Assembly: GCF_009711475.1 (NCBI RefSeq)
Contig: NZ_SMMD01000668.1
Span: 1 to 5,331, forward strand
DNA: 5,331 nucleotides
Reading direction: 5' to 3'
DNA from: Fulvivirga aurantia
GTDB taxonomy: Bacteria > Bacteroidota > Bacteroidia > Cytophagales > Cyclobacteriaceae
Shown: positions 1 to 4,160 of the stretch, piece by piece
Numbering within the stretch: the first letter of the stretch is position 1
Layout of the letters: the number at the start of each line of letters is the position of its first letter
Program-made: the position numbers and the translations under genes
Notes under the pieces: generated by a model
What the model was told of the DNA's origin: nothing
The model's input: the letters and a program-made list of their open reading frames with translations, nothing else
Database searches by the model: none

Positions 1-981
1 GTAGATCAATTATCTCCAAGAACAGGAGGGCAAACGGGTGTGGATGTACCTATGCTAAAGGAATATCCGATTCTGCTACCTGATAGAGATTATCAGAAAA
101 AGGTAGAAGGAGTTTTAACATCATTTGATAATAAAATCTCCCTCAACAACCGCATCAACAAAGAGCTGGAGGCCATGGCCAAGTTGATTTATGATTATTG
201 GTTTGTGCAGTTTGAGTTCCCTATCAGCAAAGAGCAGGCAGCTGCCATGGACAAACCCGAGCTCGAAGGCAAGCCGTATAAATCCTCCGGTGGTAAAATG
301 GTCTATAACGAGCAATTGAAAAGGGAGATTCCTGAGGGGTGGGAGGTGAAGAAACTGAGAGATATGGTGTCTATAAGAAAGGAGTCTATCCAGCCTGATG
401 AAATTCCTGAACATACTCCTTACGTTGGTCTTGAACATATCCCTAGAAAAACCTTGATATTGGATGAATGGACCACTGATTACCAGTTAAATAGTCAAAA
501 GTTTCAGTTTCAAACTCATGATATATTGTTTGGGAAAATTCGACCTTATTTTCATAAGGTAAGTTTAGCGTTTATAAATGGAATTACATCGTCCGACACT
601 ATAGTGATAGAAGCGATTGACAAAGTAAATCTGGGCATTATTTCTCATATCGTATCATCTGATGAGTTTGTCGAAATTTCCGTTAAATCATCAACGGGTA
701 CCAAAATGCCACGAGCCAACTGGGGAGTTATGCAAGATTATCAATTTGCTTATGATCACAATACCTCAGTCGCTTTTAATAATAGTTTTTCCCAATTTAT
801 TGGACGGATGAGAACTGGAGTATTAGAAAATCAGCATCTCACTGAGCTCCGCAATTGGCTCCTACCCATGCTTATGAACGGCCAAGTGAGGGTGTCAGCA
901 TCAGAATTTTCAGGATTAGAGGATGAGCAGAATTTGAGTATGGCTGCTGAGGAGAAGGAGGGGTATGGAGATGAGTTTTAA
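1..981 (+). CDS. hsdS: Type I restriction-modification specificity subunit HsdS, 5'-truncated by window edge
   Basis: The frame is open from base 1, so the gene begins outside the window; the GTG at 40 is internal, because the preceding codons (QLSPRTGGQTG) already read as HsdS. HsdS is the DNA-recognition subunit of type I restriction-modification complexes and recruits HsdM and HsdR. The 326 visible residues hold the end of the first target-recognition domain (YPILLPD), the central conserved helix at about residues 31-66 (ending in AKLIYDYWFVQFEFP, a typical HsdS signature), the second target-recognition domain (from about IPEGWEVKKL, residue 111, to about 265), and the distal conserved helix ending LRNWLLPMLMNGQVRV. 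HsdS proteins are usually near 400-450 aa, so roughly the first 100 residues are missing. Nothing visible breaks the frame. The hsdM and hsdR partners are not in the window; hsdM is presumably upstream. Family assignment is firm; the target sequence cannot be read from this. Confidence 0.95.
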   Translation, partial: VDQLSPRTGGQTGVDVPMLKEYPILLPDRDYQKKVEGVLTSFDNKISLNNRINKELEAMAKLIYDYWFVQFEFPISKEQAAAMDKPELEGKPYKSSGGKMVYNEQLKREIPEGWEVKKLRDMVSIRKESIQPDEIPEHTPYVGLEHIPRKTLILDEWTTDYQLNSQKFQFQTHDILFGKIRPYFHKVSLAFINGITSSDTIVIEAIDKVNLGIISHIVSSDEFVEISVKSSTGTKMPRANWGVMQDYQFAYDHNTSVAFNNSFSQFIGRMRTGVLENQHLTELRNWLLPMLMNGQVRVSASEFSGLEDEQNLSMAAEEKEGYGDEF

Positions 982-1001
982 AGGTTAAAATTTGATTAAA
1001 T

Positions 1002-1433
1002 ATGACAGAAGGAATTATTAAAGAAAATGGTCGTTTTCTTTATCAAAAATTTGATAAATCAAATGTCCCCAACAATGTGATTTACTATTTTGAGGACATT
1101 AATAGGCATAGAAATGAGATATGTTCTAATCATGGTACGAAGATAAATTGGTGGCATGATAAGCGGCATAGTTCAAATAACATACAATTGTTTTACGAGG
1201 GAACCGTCATTGCAAATAAAAGATTTGATAGTTTTCAGGAAATTGAAAGCATATTAAATGATTGGAGTGAACTTACGGAAATTGAGGTCAAAAACCTGTT
1301 TATCAAGGCGCTATTAAAAATAATAGAAGGTTTAGAAAAGCAAAAAAAATTAAGTCAAGAGGTATATAAACAACGTGATGAATATAAAAATGCGTTACAA
1401 CTCATTCAAAAAAGTTTAAGTGAAGTCTTATGA
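1002..1433 (+). CDS. Hypothetical protein, 143 aa, downstream of hsdS
   Basis: I do not recognise this family. The ATG lies 20 nt after the hsdS stop codon on the same strand, so co-transcription with the restriction-modification genes is likely; there is no clear Shine-Dalgarno sequence, as is usual in Bacteroidota. The N-terminal half (about residues 1-80) is mixed and rich in aromatic and polar residues (YYFEDINRHRNE, INWWHDKRH), suggesting a small globular domain. Residues 92-142 are strongly helical and charged (EVKNLFIKALLKIIEGLEKQKK, then QRDEYKNALQLIQKS) and could form a coiled coil or dimerisation helix. There is no signal peptide or membrane segment and no catalytic motif I can name. 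Its composition is AT-rich like the rest of the left half. It may be an accessory protein of the restriction locus or an unrelated passenger gene. That it is a real gene is supported by its length and position; function is unknown. Confidence 0.7.
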   Translation: MTEGIIKENGRFLYQKFDKSNVPNNVIYYFEDINRHRNEICSNHGTKINWWHDKRHSSNNIQLFYEGTVIANKRFDSFQEIESILNDWSELTEIEVKNLFIKALLKIIEGLEKQKKLSQEVYKQRDEYKNALQLIQKSLSEVL

Positions 1434-1548
1434 TTAATAGGTCACAGTATTTTATCAATCCATAATGAGAATTAAATCTTCTCCATTCGAAACAAATATA
1501 CTTCCTGTAAATGATTATGTAAATAGTATTAATTTTAAACAAAAAGTA

Positions 1549-1560
1549 AACCTGTAGGTT
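1549..1560 (+). promoter_or_regulatory. Candidate operator palindrome before the toxin gene
   Basis: AACCTGTAGGTT has 5-bp inverted arms (AACCT/AGGTT) around GT and ends 6 nt before the toxin ATG. HTH antitoxins usually repress their own operon through such palindromes at the promoter, so it could bind the HTH protein encoded at 2100-2642. A second CCTGTA half-site sits at 1504-1509. No clear TTG/TAnnTTTG promoter was found on the plus strand in the 133-nt gap 1434-1566. The site is short and could be chance. Confidence 0.3.
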
Positions 1561-1566
1561 GATATT

Positions 1567-2094
1567 ATGCGTATAAGTAGTATATTTGAGCTTCTAAAAG
1601 ACAGGCTATGGGCTGTGAGGTATGAAGGCGACTCTACGCATATATTCAAACAATTGAAAGAAAACTGGTCCGATGCATCATGGTTACAAACATTTTTTGA
1701 CAAACATCAATCAGATTTACAATCAGGTTTTTTTGGAGATATCGAAGTTGATGATGCAGCATTCGAAACAATTTTCGAAGCAGATGAACTTTTTGAAGCT
1801 ATAGAAGTAGCTGAGGGTAAAGATCTTGATGACCTTTTTGAACCATTAGATGATAGAGAGTTTCGCATTAAAGATTTTCAGAAACAAAAAGCAAAAGGTG
1901 AAGAACACAAATCATGGCTTCGTATATATGCGGTAAGATTTATGGATGGTTACATTATCACAGGTGGAGCAATTAAGCTAACCAAAACTATGCAGGAGCG
2001 TGAGCATACGAGCCTTGAGCTTAAGAAATTAAGTGTCGTCAGAGACGCTTTAAGAATGAATGAAGTTGACGATAAATTCGAAGACTTAGACTAA
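1567..2094 (+). CDS. Putative toxin of a toxin-antitoxin-chaperone module (175 aa, Bacteroidota family)
   Basis: This is the first gene of a three-gene operon; it ends 5 nt before the HTH gene. The protein is cytosolic-looking, without signal or membrane segments. Residues 1-90 are acidic and helical (WAVRYEGD near the start, then many D and E). Residues 92-160 form the part I recognise from proteins common in Bacteroidota next to HTH genes: EPLDDREFR, SWLRIYAVR, then YIITGGAIKLTKTMQEREHT and a final helix ELKKLSVVRDALR. Alternating strands followed by K/R/E/H-rich turns fit a RelE/HigB-like mRNA-interferase fold, but this is inference and no catalytic residue has been proven. At 175 aa it is larger than a typical 90-120-aa HigB, because of the N-terminal extension. 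Toxin-first order matches higBA operons. It could instead be a non-toxic regulator that travels with the HTH protein. The ATG at 1567 follows the operator-like palindrome at 1549-1560. Confidence 0.6.
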   Translation: MRISSIFELLKDRLWAVRYEGDSTHIFKQLKENWSDASWLQTFFDKHQSDLQSGFFGDIEVDDAAFETIFEADELFEAIEVAEGKDLDDLFEPLDDREFRIKDFQKQKAKGEEHKSWLRIYAVRFMDGYIITGGAIKLTKTMQEREHTSLELKKLSVVRDALRMNEVDDKFEDLD

Positions 2095-2099
2095 CCGAT

Positions 2100-2642
2100 A
2101 TGAAAACTAGAGAAACCAAACAGTCAATTGAAGCATTCAACAAATATTTAGTTGAAGGTGTAGATTCAAAATGGAAAAAAGATAATACTTGGAGAAAAGT
2201 AAATAAGGGCTGGCTGAAAAAATCAGCCAAGATAGCTTTAAAGGTGAACCGATACTTGAAGGAGAATAAGATTACTCAAAAGAAATTGGCTGTCGCCATG
2301 GATGTTACACCACAAGCAATAAATAAACTATTGAAAGGTAGAGAAAACCTCACATTAGAATCAATAGTGAAGTTGGAAAGCGTATTGGGTATTGAATTGA
2401 TATCAACCTTAAATGCTGATGAAATTATTGTAAAGAAAAAAGAGATGGACTCTTTTGAATTCATTAAAAGTATAGTAGAGAAATTTGAATTCTCCAGAGA
2501 TCAGGTAATAAAGCCCCCTAAAAAGAGTTATGAGAAACTGGGAGATAAAATAATTTCAGGTGAAGAGATATTGAGAGGGAGTTACACTACTGTTTCAGTT
2601 CGAAGAAAAATAGGGGAAAGTAACTACGCAATGGCAGCTTAA
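2100..2642 (+). CDS. XRE-family HTH antitoxin with long C-terminal extension (HigA-like)
   Basis: This 180-aa protein is the likely antitoxin and autorepressor of the operon. Residues about 45-102 make an XRE/HTH_3 domain: NRYLKENKITQKKLAVAMDV is the helix-turn, PQAINKLLKGREN the recognition helix, and LESIVKLESVLGIELIS the closing helix. The first 44 residues are basic with several tryptophans (SKWKKDNTWRKVNKGWLKKS) and may contact the toxin. Residues 103-180 extend well past the HTH and end in a mildly hydrophobic tail (SNYAMAA). In known TAC systems such a tail is the chaperone-addiction region, which makes the antitoxin unstable unless the SecB-like partner binds it. That role is inferred here from the neighbour at 2646, only 3 nt after the stop codon. 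The 5-nt spacing from the toxin supports coupled translation. The HTH assignment is firm; the antitoxin role is likely; the tail function is a hypothesis. Confidence 0.8.
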   Translation: MKTRETKQSIEAFNKYLVEGVDSKWKKDNTWRKVNKGWLKKSAKIALKVNRYLKENKITQKKLAVAMDVTPQAINKLLKGRENLTLESIVKLESVLGIELISTLNADEIIVKKKEMDSFEFIKSIVEKFEFSRDQVIKPPKKSYEKLGDKIISGEEILRGSYTTVSVRRKIGESNYAMAA

Positions 2643-2645
2643 TAT

Positions 2646-3077
2646 ATGACACAAATAAAAATCCCTTTTGCGCTTAAATCTATTGAGACCTTAGAATTTG
2701 CCACTTTTGATAAAGTTTATAAAGATGGCGACGAAGTGGGTATAGAGACCAATTTTAACTTTGGAGTTAGTCGAGAAGAGCATTCTCTAGCCGTTCATTT
2801 TAGCTTAGTTTTTATCTGTCATGAAAAACCATTTATAAAGCTCAAGTTAGCTTGTGATTTTGATATAGAACCTTTGTCATTTAAAAAATTTACAGTAATG
2901 AAATCTAATTCTTTAAAGGTGCCTAAGTCATTTTTTACACACCTCTCTGTTTTAACTGTGGGTACTGCAAGAGGAGTCTTACATGCTAAGCTCGAAAATA
3001 CTGAATATGATCACTTCCTTTTACCTACTTTAAATATTTCCGAAATGATAAAAGAAGATGTAGAGTTTAGTGCATGA
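2646..3077 (+). CDS. SecB-like chaperone of a toxin-antitoxin-chaperone module
   Basis: This 143-aa protein follows the antitoxin after 3 nt and resembles SecB in length (SecB is about 150 aa) and pattern. Residues 4-25 (KIPFALKSIETLEFATFDKV) correspond to the first strand, where SecB has its I..IYTKDISFEAP segment. Residues 34-73 are alternating beta strands (ETNFNFGV, LAVHFSLVFICHE, FIKLKLACDFDIEP). Residues 92-112 match the SecB helix and its most conserved point: VPKSFFTHLSVLTVGTARG aligns with SecB's ...ECITSMVSRG. Residues 125-134 (LLPTLNISEM) match LAPVNFDALF. SecB proteins hold unfolded clients; in TAC operons such as Rv1955-Rv1957 the SecB-like member protects the antitoxin from degradation. 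Placement in the operon argues for that role rather than general export, and canonical SecB is generally absent from Bacteroidota. The similarity is by eye. No terminator is evident just after the TGA stop. Confidence 0.78.
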   Translation: MTQIKIPFALKSIETLEFATFDKVYKDGDEVGIETNFNFGVSREEHSLAVHFSLVFICHEKPFIKLKLACDFDIEPLSFKKFTVMKSNSLKVPKSFFTHLSVLTVGTARGVLHAKLENTEYDHFLLPTLNISEMIKEDVEFSA

Positions 3078-3393
3078 AAATAGGTCGATTACAGAAGATT
3101 AACGCTAACGACACCTGAAACTCTCATTATTTCTTTCATCTGTTTATCCTCCTTTAAGCCTCTTTCCACAGCTTAAGATTAAGTTCTACACGCATTATAA
3201 ATGAAGCGAGGTCAAGACTAGTTATTCATACCAGACAGTTAAGTATAAATATGTGATAGATAGGATGTTGGTAGAGATGAGAAGCGTGATTAGTAATCAT
3301 ATGAAAAGAATTAAGATAAAGCAGATGTAAATAGTAAGGATTTATTTGTTTAAAAAATATTTCTGCCACCAAAACCGCCACCTTGTAAAACAG
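3078..3393. other. Intergenic stretch with no recognisable gene
   Basis: I see no supportable coding region, RNA gene or promoter in these 316 nt. Only very short frames exist, the longest on the plus strand being 22 codons (ATG at 3265 to TAA at 3330). A weak stem TTAAGC/GCTTAA with an 11-nt loop (3154-3176) lacks a T-tract, so it is not a convincing terminator for the TAC operon. The segment lies between the accessory genes and the 3' end of tRNA-Leu, where an island boundary would be expected, and could hold decayed island DNA. Confidence 0.6.
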
Positions 3394-3427
3394 AAAAGCC
3401 TGACAATCAGTCGATTATCAGGCTTTT
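3394..3427 (-). terminator. Strong hairpin terminator after tRNA-Leu
   Basis: AAAAGCCTGA (3394-3403) pairs perfectly with TCAGGCTTTT (3418-3427), and an inner AATC/GATT helix extends the stem across one mismatch. On the minus strand the stem starts 3 nt after the 3' end of tRNA-Leu and ends in CTTTTCTGTTTT, as expected for an intrinsic terminator. The A/T-symmetric stem could also stop transcripts arriving from the TAC side on the plus strand. Confidence 0.85.
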
Positions 3428-3430
3428 AAG

Positions 3431-3515
3431 TACCCGGGGCGGGACTTGAACCCGCACGAGCGCAATGCTCACAGGATTTTAAGTCCTGCGTGTCTACCAA
3501 TTCCACCACCCGGGC
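3431..3515 (-). tRNA. tRNA-Leu, anticodon UAA
   Basis: An 85-nt class II tRNA. The acceptor strand GCCCGGG pairs with CCCGGGT (the first pair being G-U) and is followed by discriminator A73, as expected for leucine. The D-arm contains AATTGGTAGAC, and the anticodon arm is CAGGA-CTTAAAA-TCCTG with anticodon UAA (complement of 3479-3481). A long variable arm is present (GAGCATTGCGCTC region), and the T-arm is GCGGG-TTCAAGT-CCCGC. CCA is not encoded, so it must be added by nucleotidyltransferase. It is the last unit of a minus-strand array after the GIY-YIG gene, with a terminator immediately downstream. A broken copy of its 5' part lies at 3799-3848. Its 3' end faces the defence genes, the usual side for island integration. 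Confidence 0.97.
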
Positions 3516-3540
3516 ATGCACTACTGCGTAGTGATGCTTT
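3511..3540. repeat. 30-bp direct repeat, copy A (tRNA-Leu 5' end and leader hairpin)
   Basis: This segment is identical to 3844-3873. It covers the first 5 nt of tRNA-Leu and its immediate 5' flank. It contains the hairpin CACTAC-TGC-GTAGTG (3519-3533), extended by GCAT/ATGC across a bulged G, lying directly before the mature tRNA 5' end on the minus strand, where RNase P acts. Similarity to copy B continues beyond the exact repeat at a constant 333-nt offset into the end of the GIY-YIG gene. Confidence 0.9.
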
Positions 3541-3783
3541 TTATTTGTTTCTCAGCTTTTTGAGAAACTCTTTACCAGAGCCACTTTTCAGGTATTTTTC
3601 GTGTGCTCTAGCTTCTATTCTTGTTTCAAACTCTTTGGTATAAATAAGTATAAATGGCTTATAGGGCCTCGTTGTCTTATTTTTTCCTGAGTTATGTTCA
3701 GTAAGTCTTCTTTCCACATTATTAGAAATACCTACGTAAAGGTAATTTCTAGAAATGCTGTCTATGGCATATGTCTTATACAT
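3541..3783 (-). CDS. Single-domain GIY-YIG endonuclease (UPF0213-like), between tRNA genes
   Basis: The 80-aa protein is almost exactly one GIY-YIG nuclease domain. The GIY-like motif is TYAIDS (residues 4-9), the YIG-like motif is LYVGIS (15-20), and then follow the conserved arginine and histidine in ERRLTEHNSG (R26, H30), and the catalytic glutamate in ARAHEKYLKS (E62). Tyr5, Tyr16, Arg26 and Glu62 are therefore all present and the enzyme should be able to cut DNA. It has no extra DNA-binding domain, so its target is unknown; this compact type is common in Bacteroidota, often in several copies. The ATG at 3783 follows a weak purine stretch (AAGGAT). It lies between a broken and an intact tRNA-Leu copy, and a second, decayed 3' end of a related gene lies at 3874-3912. 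No promoter is visible of its own, so it may be read with the tRNAs. It could act in mobility of its own unit or in DNA repair. Confidence 0.92.
   Translation of the reverse strand: MYKTYAIDSISRNYLYVGISNNVERRLTEHNSGKNKTTRPYKPFILIYTKEFETRIEARAHEKYLKSGSGKEFLKKLRNK
3547..3568. other. Hairpin at the 3' end of the GIY-YIG gene
   Basis: GTTTCTCA (3547-3554) and TGAGAAAC (3561-3568) form a perfect 8-bp inverted repeat around a 6-nt loop, inside the last codons of the gene. The duplicate at 3880-3901 keeps the stem (ATTTCTCA/TGAGAAAT) while the loop differs, and the outer pair changes from G-C to A-T on both sides. This suggests the structure, not only the coding sequence, may be kept. Confidence 0.6.
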
Positions 3784-3798
3784 ATCCTTCTATTTTGC

Positions 3799-3848
3799 CC
3801 TGTGTGTCTACCAACCTGCCGGCAGGCAGGCAGGTTCCTAACACGGGC
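3799..3848 (-). pseudogene. Broken tRNA-Leu 5' part interrupted by a palindrome
   Basis: On the minus strand this reads GCCCGTGTTAGGAA, then a 20-nt palindromic insert, then TTGGTAGACACACAGG. It matches tRNA-Leu(UAA) at 3431-3515 from position 1 through the D-arm into the 5' anticodon stem, with a few changes and one lost base. The insert (3815-3834) falls between AA and TT of the D-loop. The anticodon, variable arm, T-arm and 3' acceptor strand are missing, so it cannot make a tRNA. It lies just upstream of the GIY-YIG start codon, inside what would be that gene's 5' untranslated region, and its 5' flank is the identical 30-bp repeat at 3844-3873. Confidence 0.85.
3813..3836. repeat. CCTGCC/GGCAGG palindromic repeat in the tRNA-Leu remnant
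   Basis: AACCTGCC (3813-3820) pairs with GGCAGGTT (3829-3836) around a GGCAGGCA loop, with GGCAGG-type units repeated in between. Its GC content is far above that of the surroundings. The outer AA and TT belong to the tRNA D-loop, so the inserted part is 3815-3834. From memory, similar GGCAGGCAGG palindromes are dispersed in Bacteroidota genomes; I could not check this. Confidence 0.8.
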
Positions 3849-3873
3849 ATGCACTACTGCGTAGTGATGCTTT
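3844..3873. repeat. 30-bp direct repeat, copy B
   Basis: Identical to 3511-3540, including the CACTAC-TGC-GTAGTG hairpin. It flanks the tRNA-Leu remnant exactly as copy A flanks the intact tRNA-Leu, which shows that a unit reaching beyond the tRNA itself was copied. Full identity next to diverged tRNA and gene remnants suggests either recent copying of this part or conservation of the hairpin. Confidence 0.9.
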
Positions 3874-3912
3874 CTTGCTATTTCTCAACTTGATGAGAAA
3901 TTTAATCCCTAT
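3874..3912 (-). pseudogene. 3' remnant of a second GIY-YIG gene
   Basis: On the minus strand this reads GIKFLIKLRNSKK, which aligns with the C-terminus GKEFLKKLRNK of the intact GIY-YIG protein at 3541-3783. At the DNA level 19 of 28 positions match between 3874-3901 and 3541-3568 without gaps. The stop codon is lost and nothing resembling the rest of the domain lies further upstream. Short length makes this moderate evidence by itself, but it is colinear with the adjacent 30-bp repeat and tRNA remnant at the same 333-nt offset. Confidence 0.7.
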
Positions 3913-3921
3913 AAATAGAGA

Positions 3922-3940
3922 TGCCGGATCAAGTCCGGCA
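3922..3940. repeat. REP-like palindrome TGCCGGA-TCAAG-TCCGGCA
   Basis: A perfect 7-bp stem with a 5-nt loop in the spacer between tRNA-Gly and the GIY-YIG remnant. Short palindromes with the core CCGGATCAAGTCCGG are widely dispersed in bacterial intergenic DNA (from memory). On the minus-strand transcript it would form a hairpin 19 nt after the tRNA-Gly 3' end; there is no T-tract, so a terminator role is unlikely and processing or mRNA stability is more plausible. Confidence 0.75.
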
Positions 3941-3958
3941 CGACAAAAATTGTCAGTG

Positions 3959-4031
3959 AGCGAAAGACGGGGTTCGAACCCGCGACCTCAACCTTGGCAA
4001 GGTTGCGCTCTACCAGCTGAGCTACTTTCGC
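3959..4031 (-). tRNA. tRNA-Gly, anticodon GCC
   Basis: A 73-nt class I tRNA with all arms intact. The acceptor is GCGAAAG/CTTTCGC with discriminator U73, typical of bacterial glycine tRNAs. The D-arm is GCTC-AGCTGGTA-GAGC, the anticodon arm is CAACC-TTGCCAA-GGTTG with GCC (complement of 3996-3998), and the T-arm is GCGGG-TTCGAAC-CCCGT (last pair G-U). CCA is not encoded. It is the first intact unit of the minus-strand array; its promoter is at 4161-4190, and a broken copy of its 5' part lies in the leader at 4086-4125. Confidence 0.97.
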
Positions 4032-4085
4032 TTTTTTAGCTAAAGTACTTCCTTTTAAAGATATAAAGCGTGAAAACGTGTTTTC

Positions 4086-4125
4086 TGCGCTCTACTCCCG
4101 ATAGCTATCGGGAAGCTACTTTCGC
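4086..4125 (-). pseudogene. Broken tRNA-Gly 5' part interrupted by a palindrome
   Basis: On the minus strand this reads GCGAAAGTAGCT, an 18-nt palindrome, then GTAGAGCGCA. The two flanks are identical to tRNA-Gly(GCC) at 3959-4031, and the palindrome replaces CAGCTG of the D-arm/loop. Similarity ends before the anticodon stem, so no tRNA can be made. It sits between the promoter and the intact tRNA-Gly, inside the leader of the primary transcript. The arrangement mirrors the tRNA-Leu remnant at 3799-3848. Confidence 0.85.
4096..4113. repeat. Perfect 18-bp palindrome in the tRNA-Gly remnant
   Basis: TCCCGATAGCTATCGGGA is its own reverse complement. It occupies the D-loop position of the broken tRNA-Gly copy and shares the central AGCT with the CAGCTG it replaces. 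I recall similar CCCGATAGCTATCGGG palindromes as frequent in some Bacteroidota genomes, but this was not checked. In RNA it would make a stable hairpin. Confidence 0.85.
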
Positions 4126-4132
4126 TTGTAAT

Positions 4133-4153
4133 CTTGAGAACGTTTCTCTCAAG
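4133..4153 (-). other. Hairpin at the predicted 5' end of the tRNA transcript
   Basis: CTTGAGA (4133-4139) and TCTCAAG (4147-4153) form a perfect 7-bp stem with a 7-nt loop. It begins 7 nt downstream of the TAAATTTG element of the minus-strand promoter, so the transcript would start at or just before this hairpin. It may protect the 5' end or guide processing. The arms resemble those of the hairpin at 3547-3568. Confidence 0.5.
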
Positions 4154-4160
4154 TGGACTG

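Noticed and set aside
121..438. 105-codon minus-strand frame inside hsdS
   Set aside because: It is the antisense shadow of a clearly recognised HsdS coding region.
1493..1530. Minus-strand TATATTTG resembling a Bacteroidota promoter upstream of the toxin gene
   Set aside because: The upstream element at the right spacing is TTA, not TTG, and no gene lies downstream on that strand.
3265..3330. 22-codon plus-strand frame in the intergenic stretch
   Set aside because: Too short, with no ribosome binding site and no recognisable sequence.
3446..3643. 65-codon plus-strand reading frame across tRNA-Leu and the GIY-YIG gene
   Set aside because: It runs antisense through a well-formed tRNA gene and a recognised nuclease gene; its peptide shows no domain pattern.
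3942..3954. GACAA/TTGTC hairpin just after tRNA-Gly as a terminator
   Set aside because: Only 5 bp with the T/A run inside the loop and no T-tract after it; unlikely to stop transcription.
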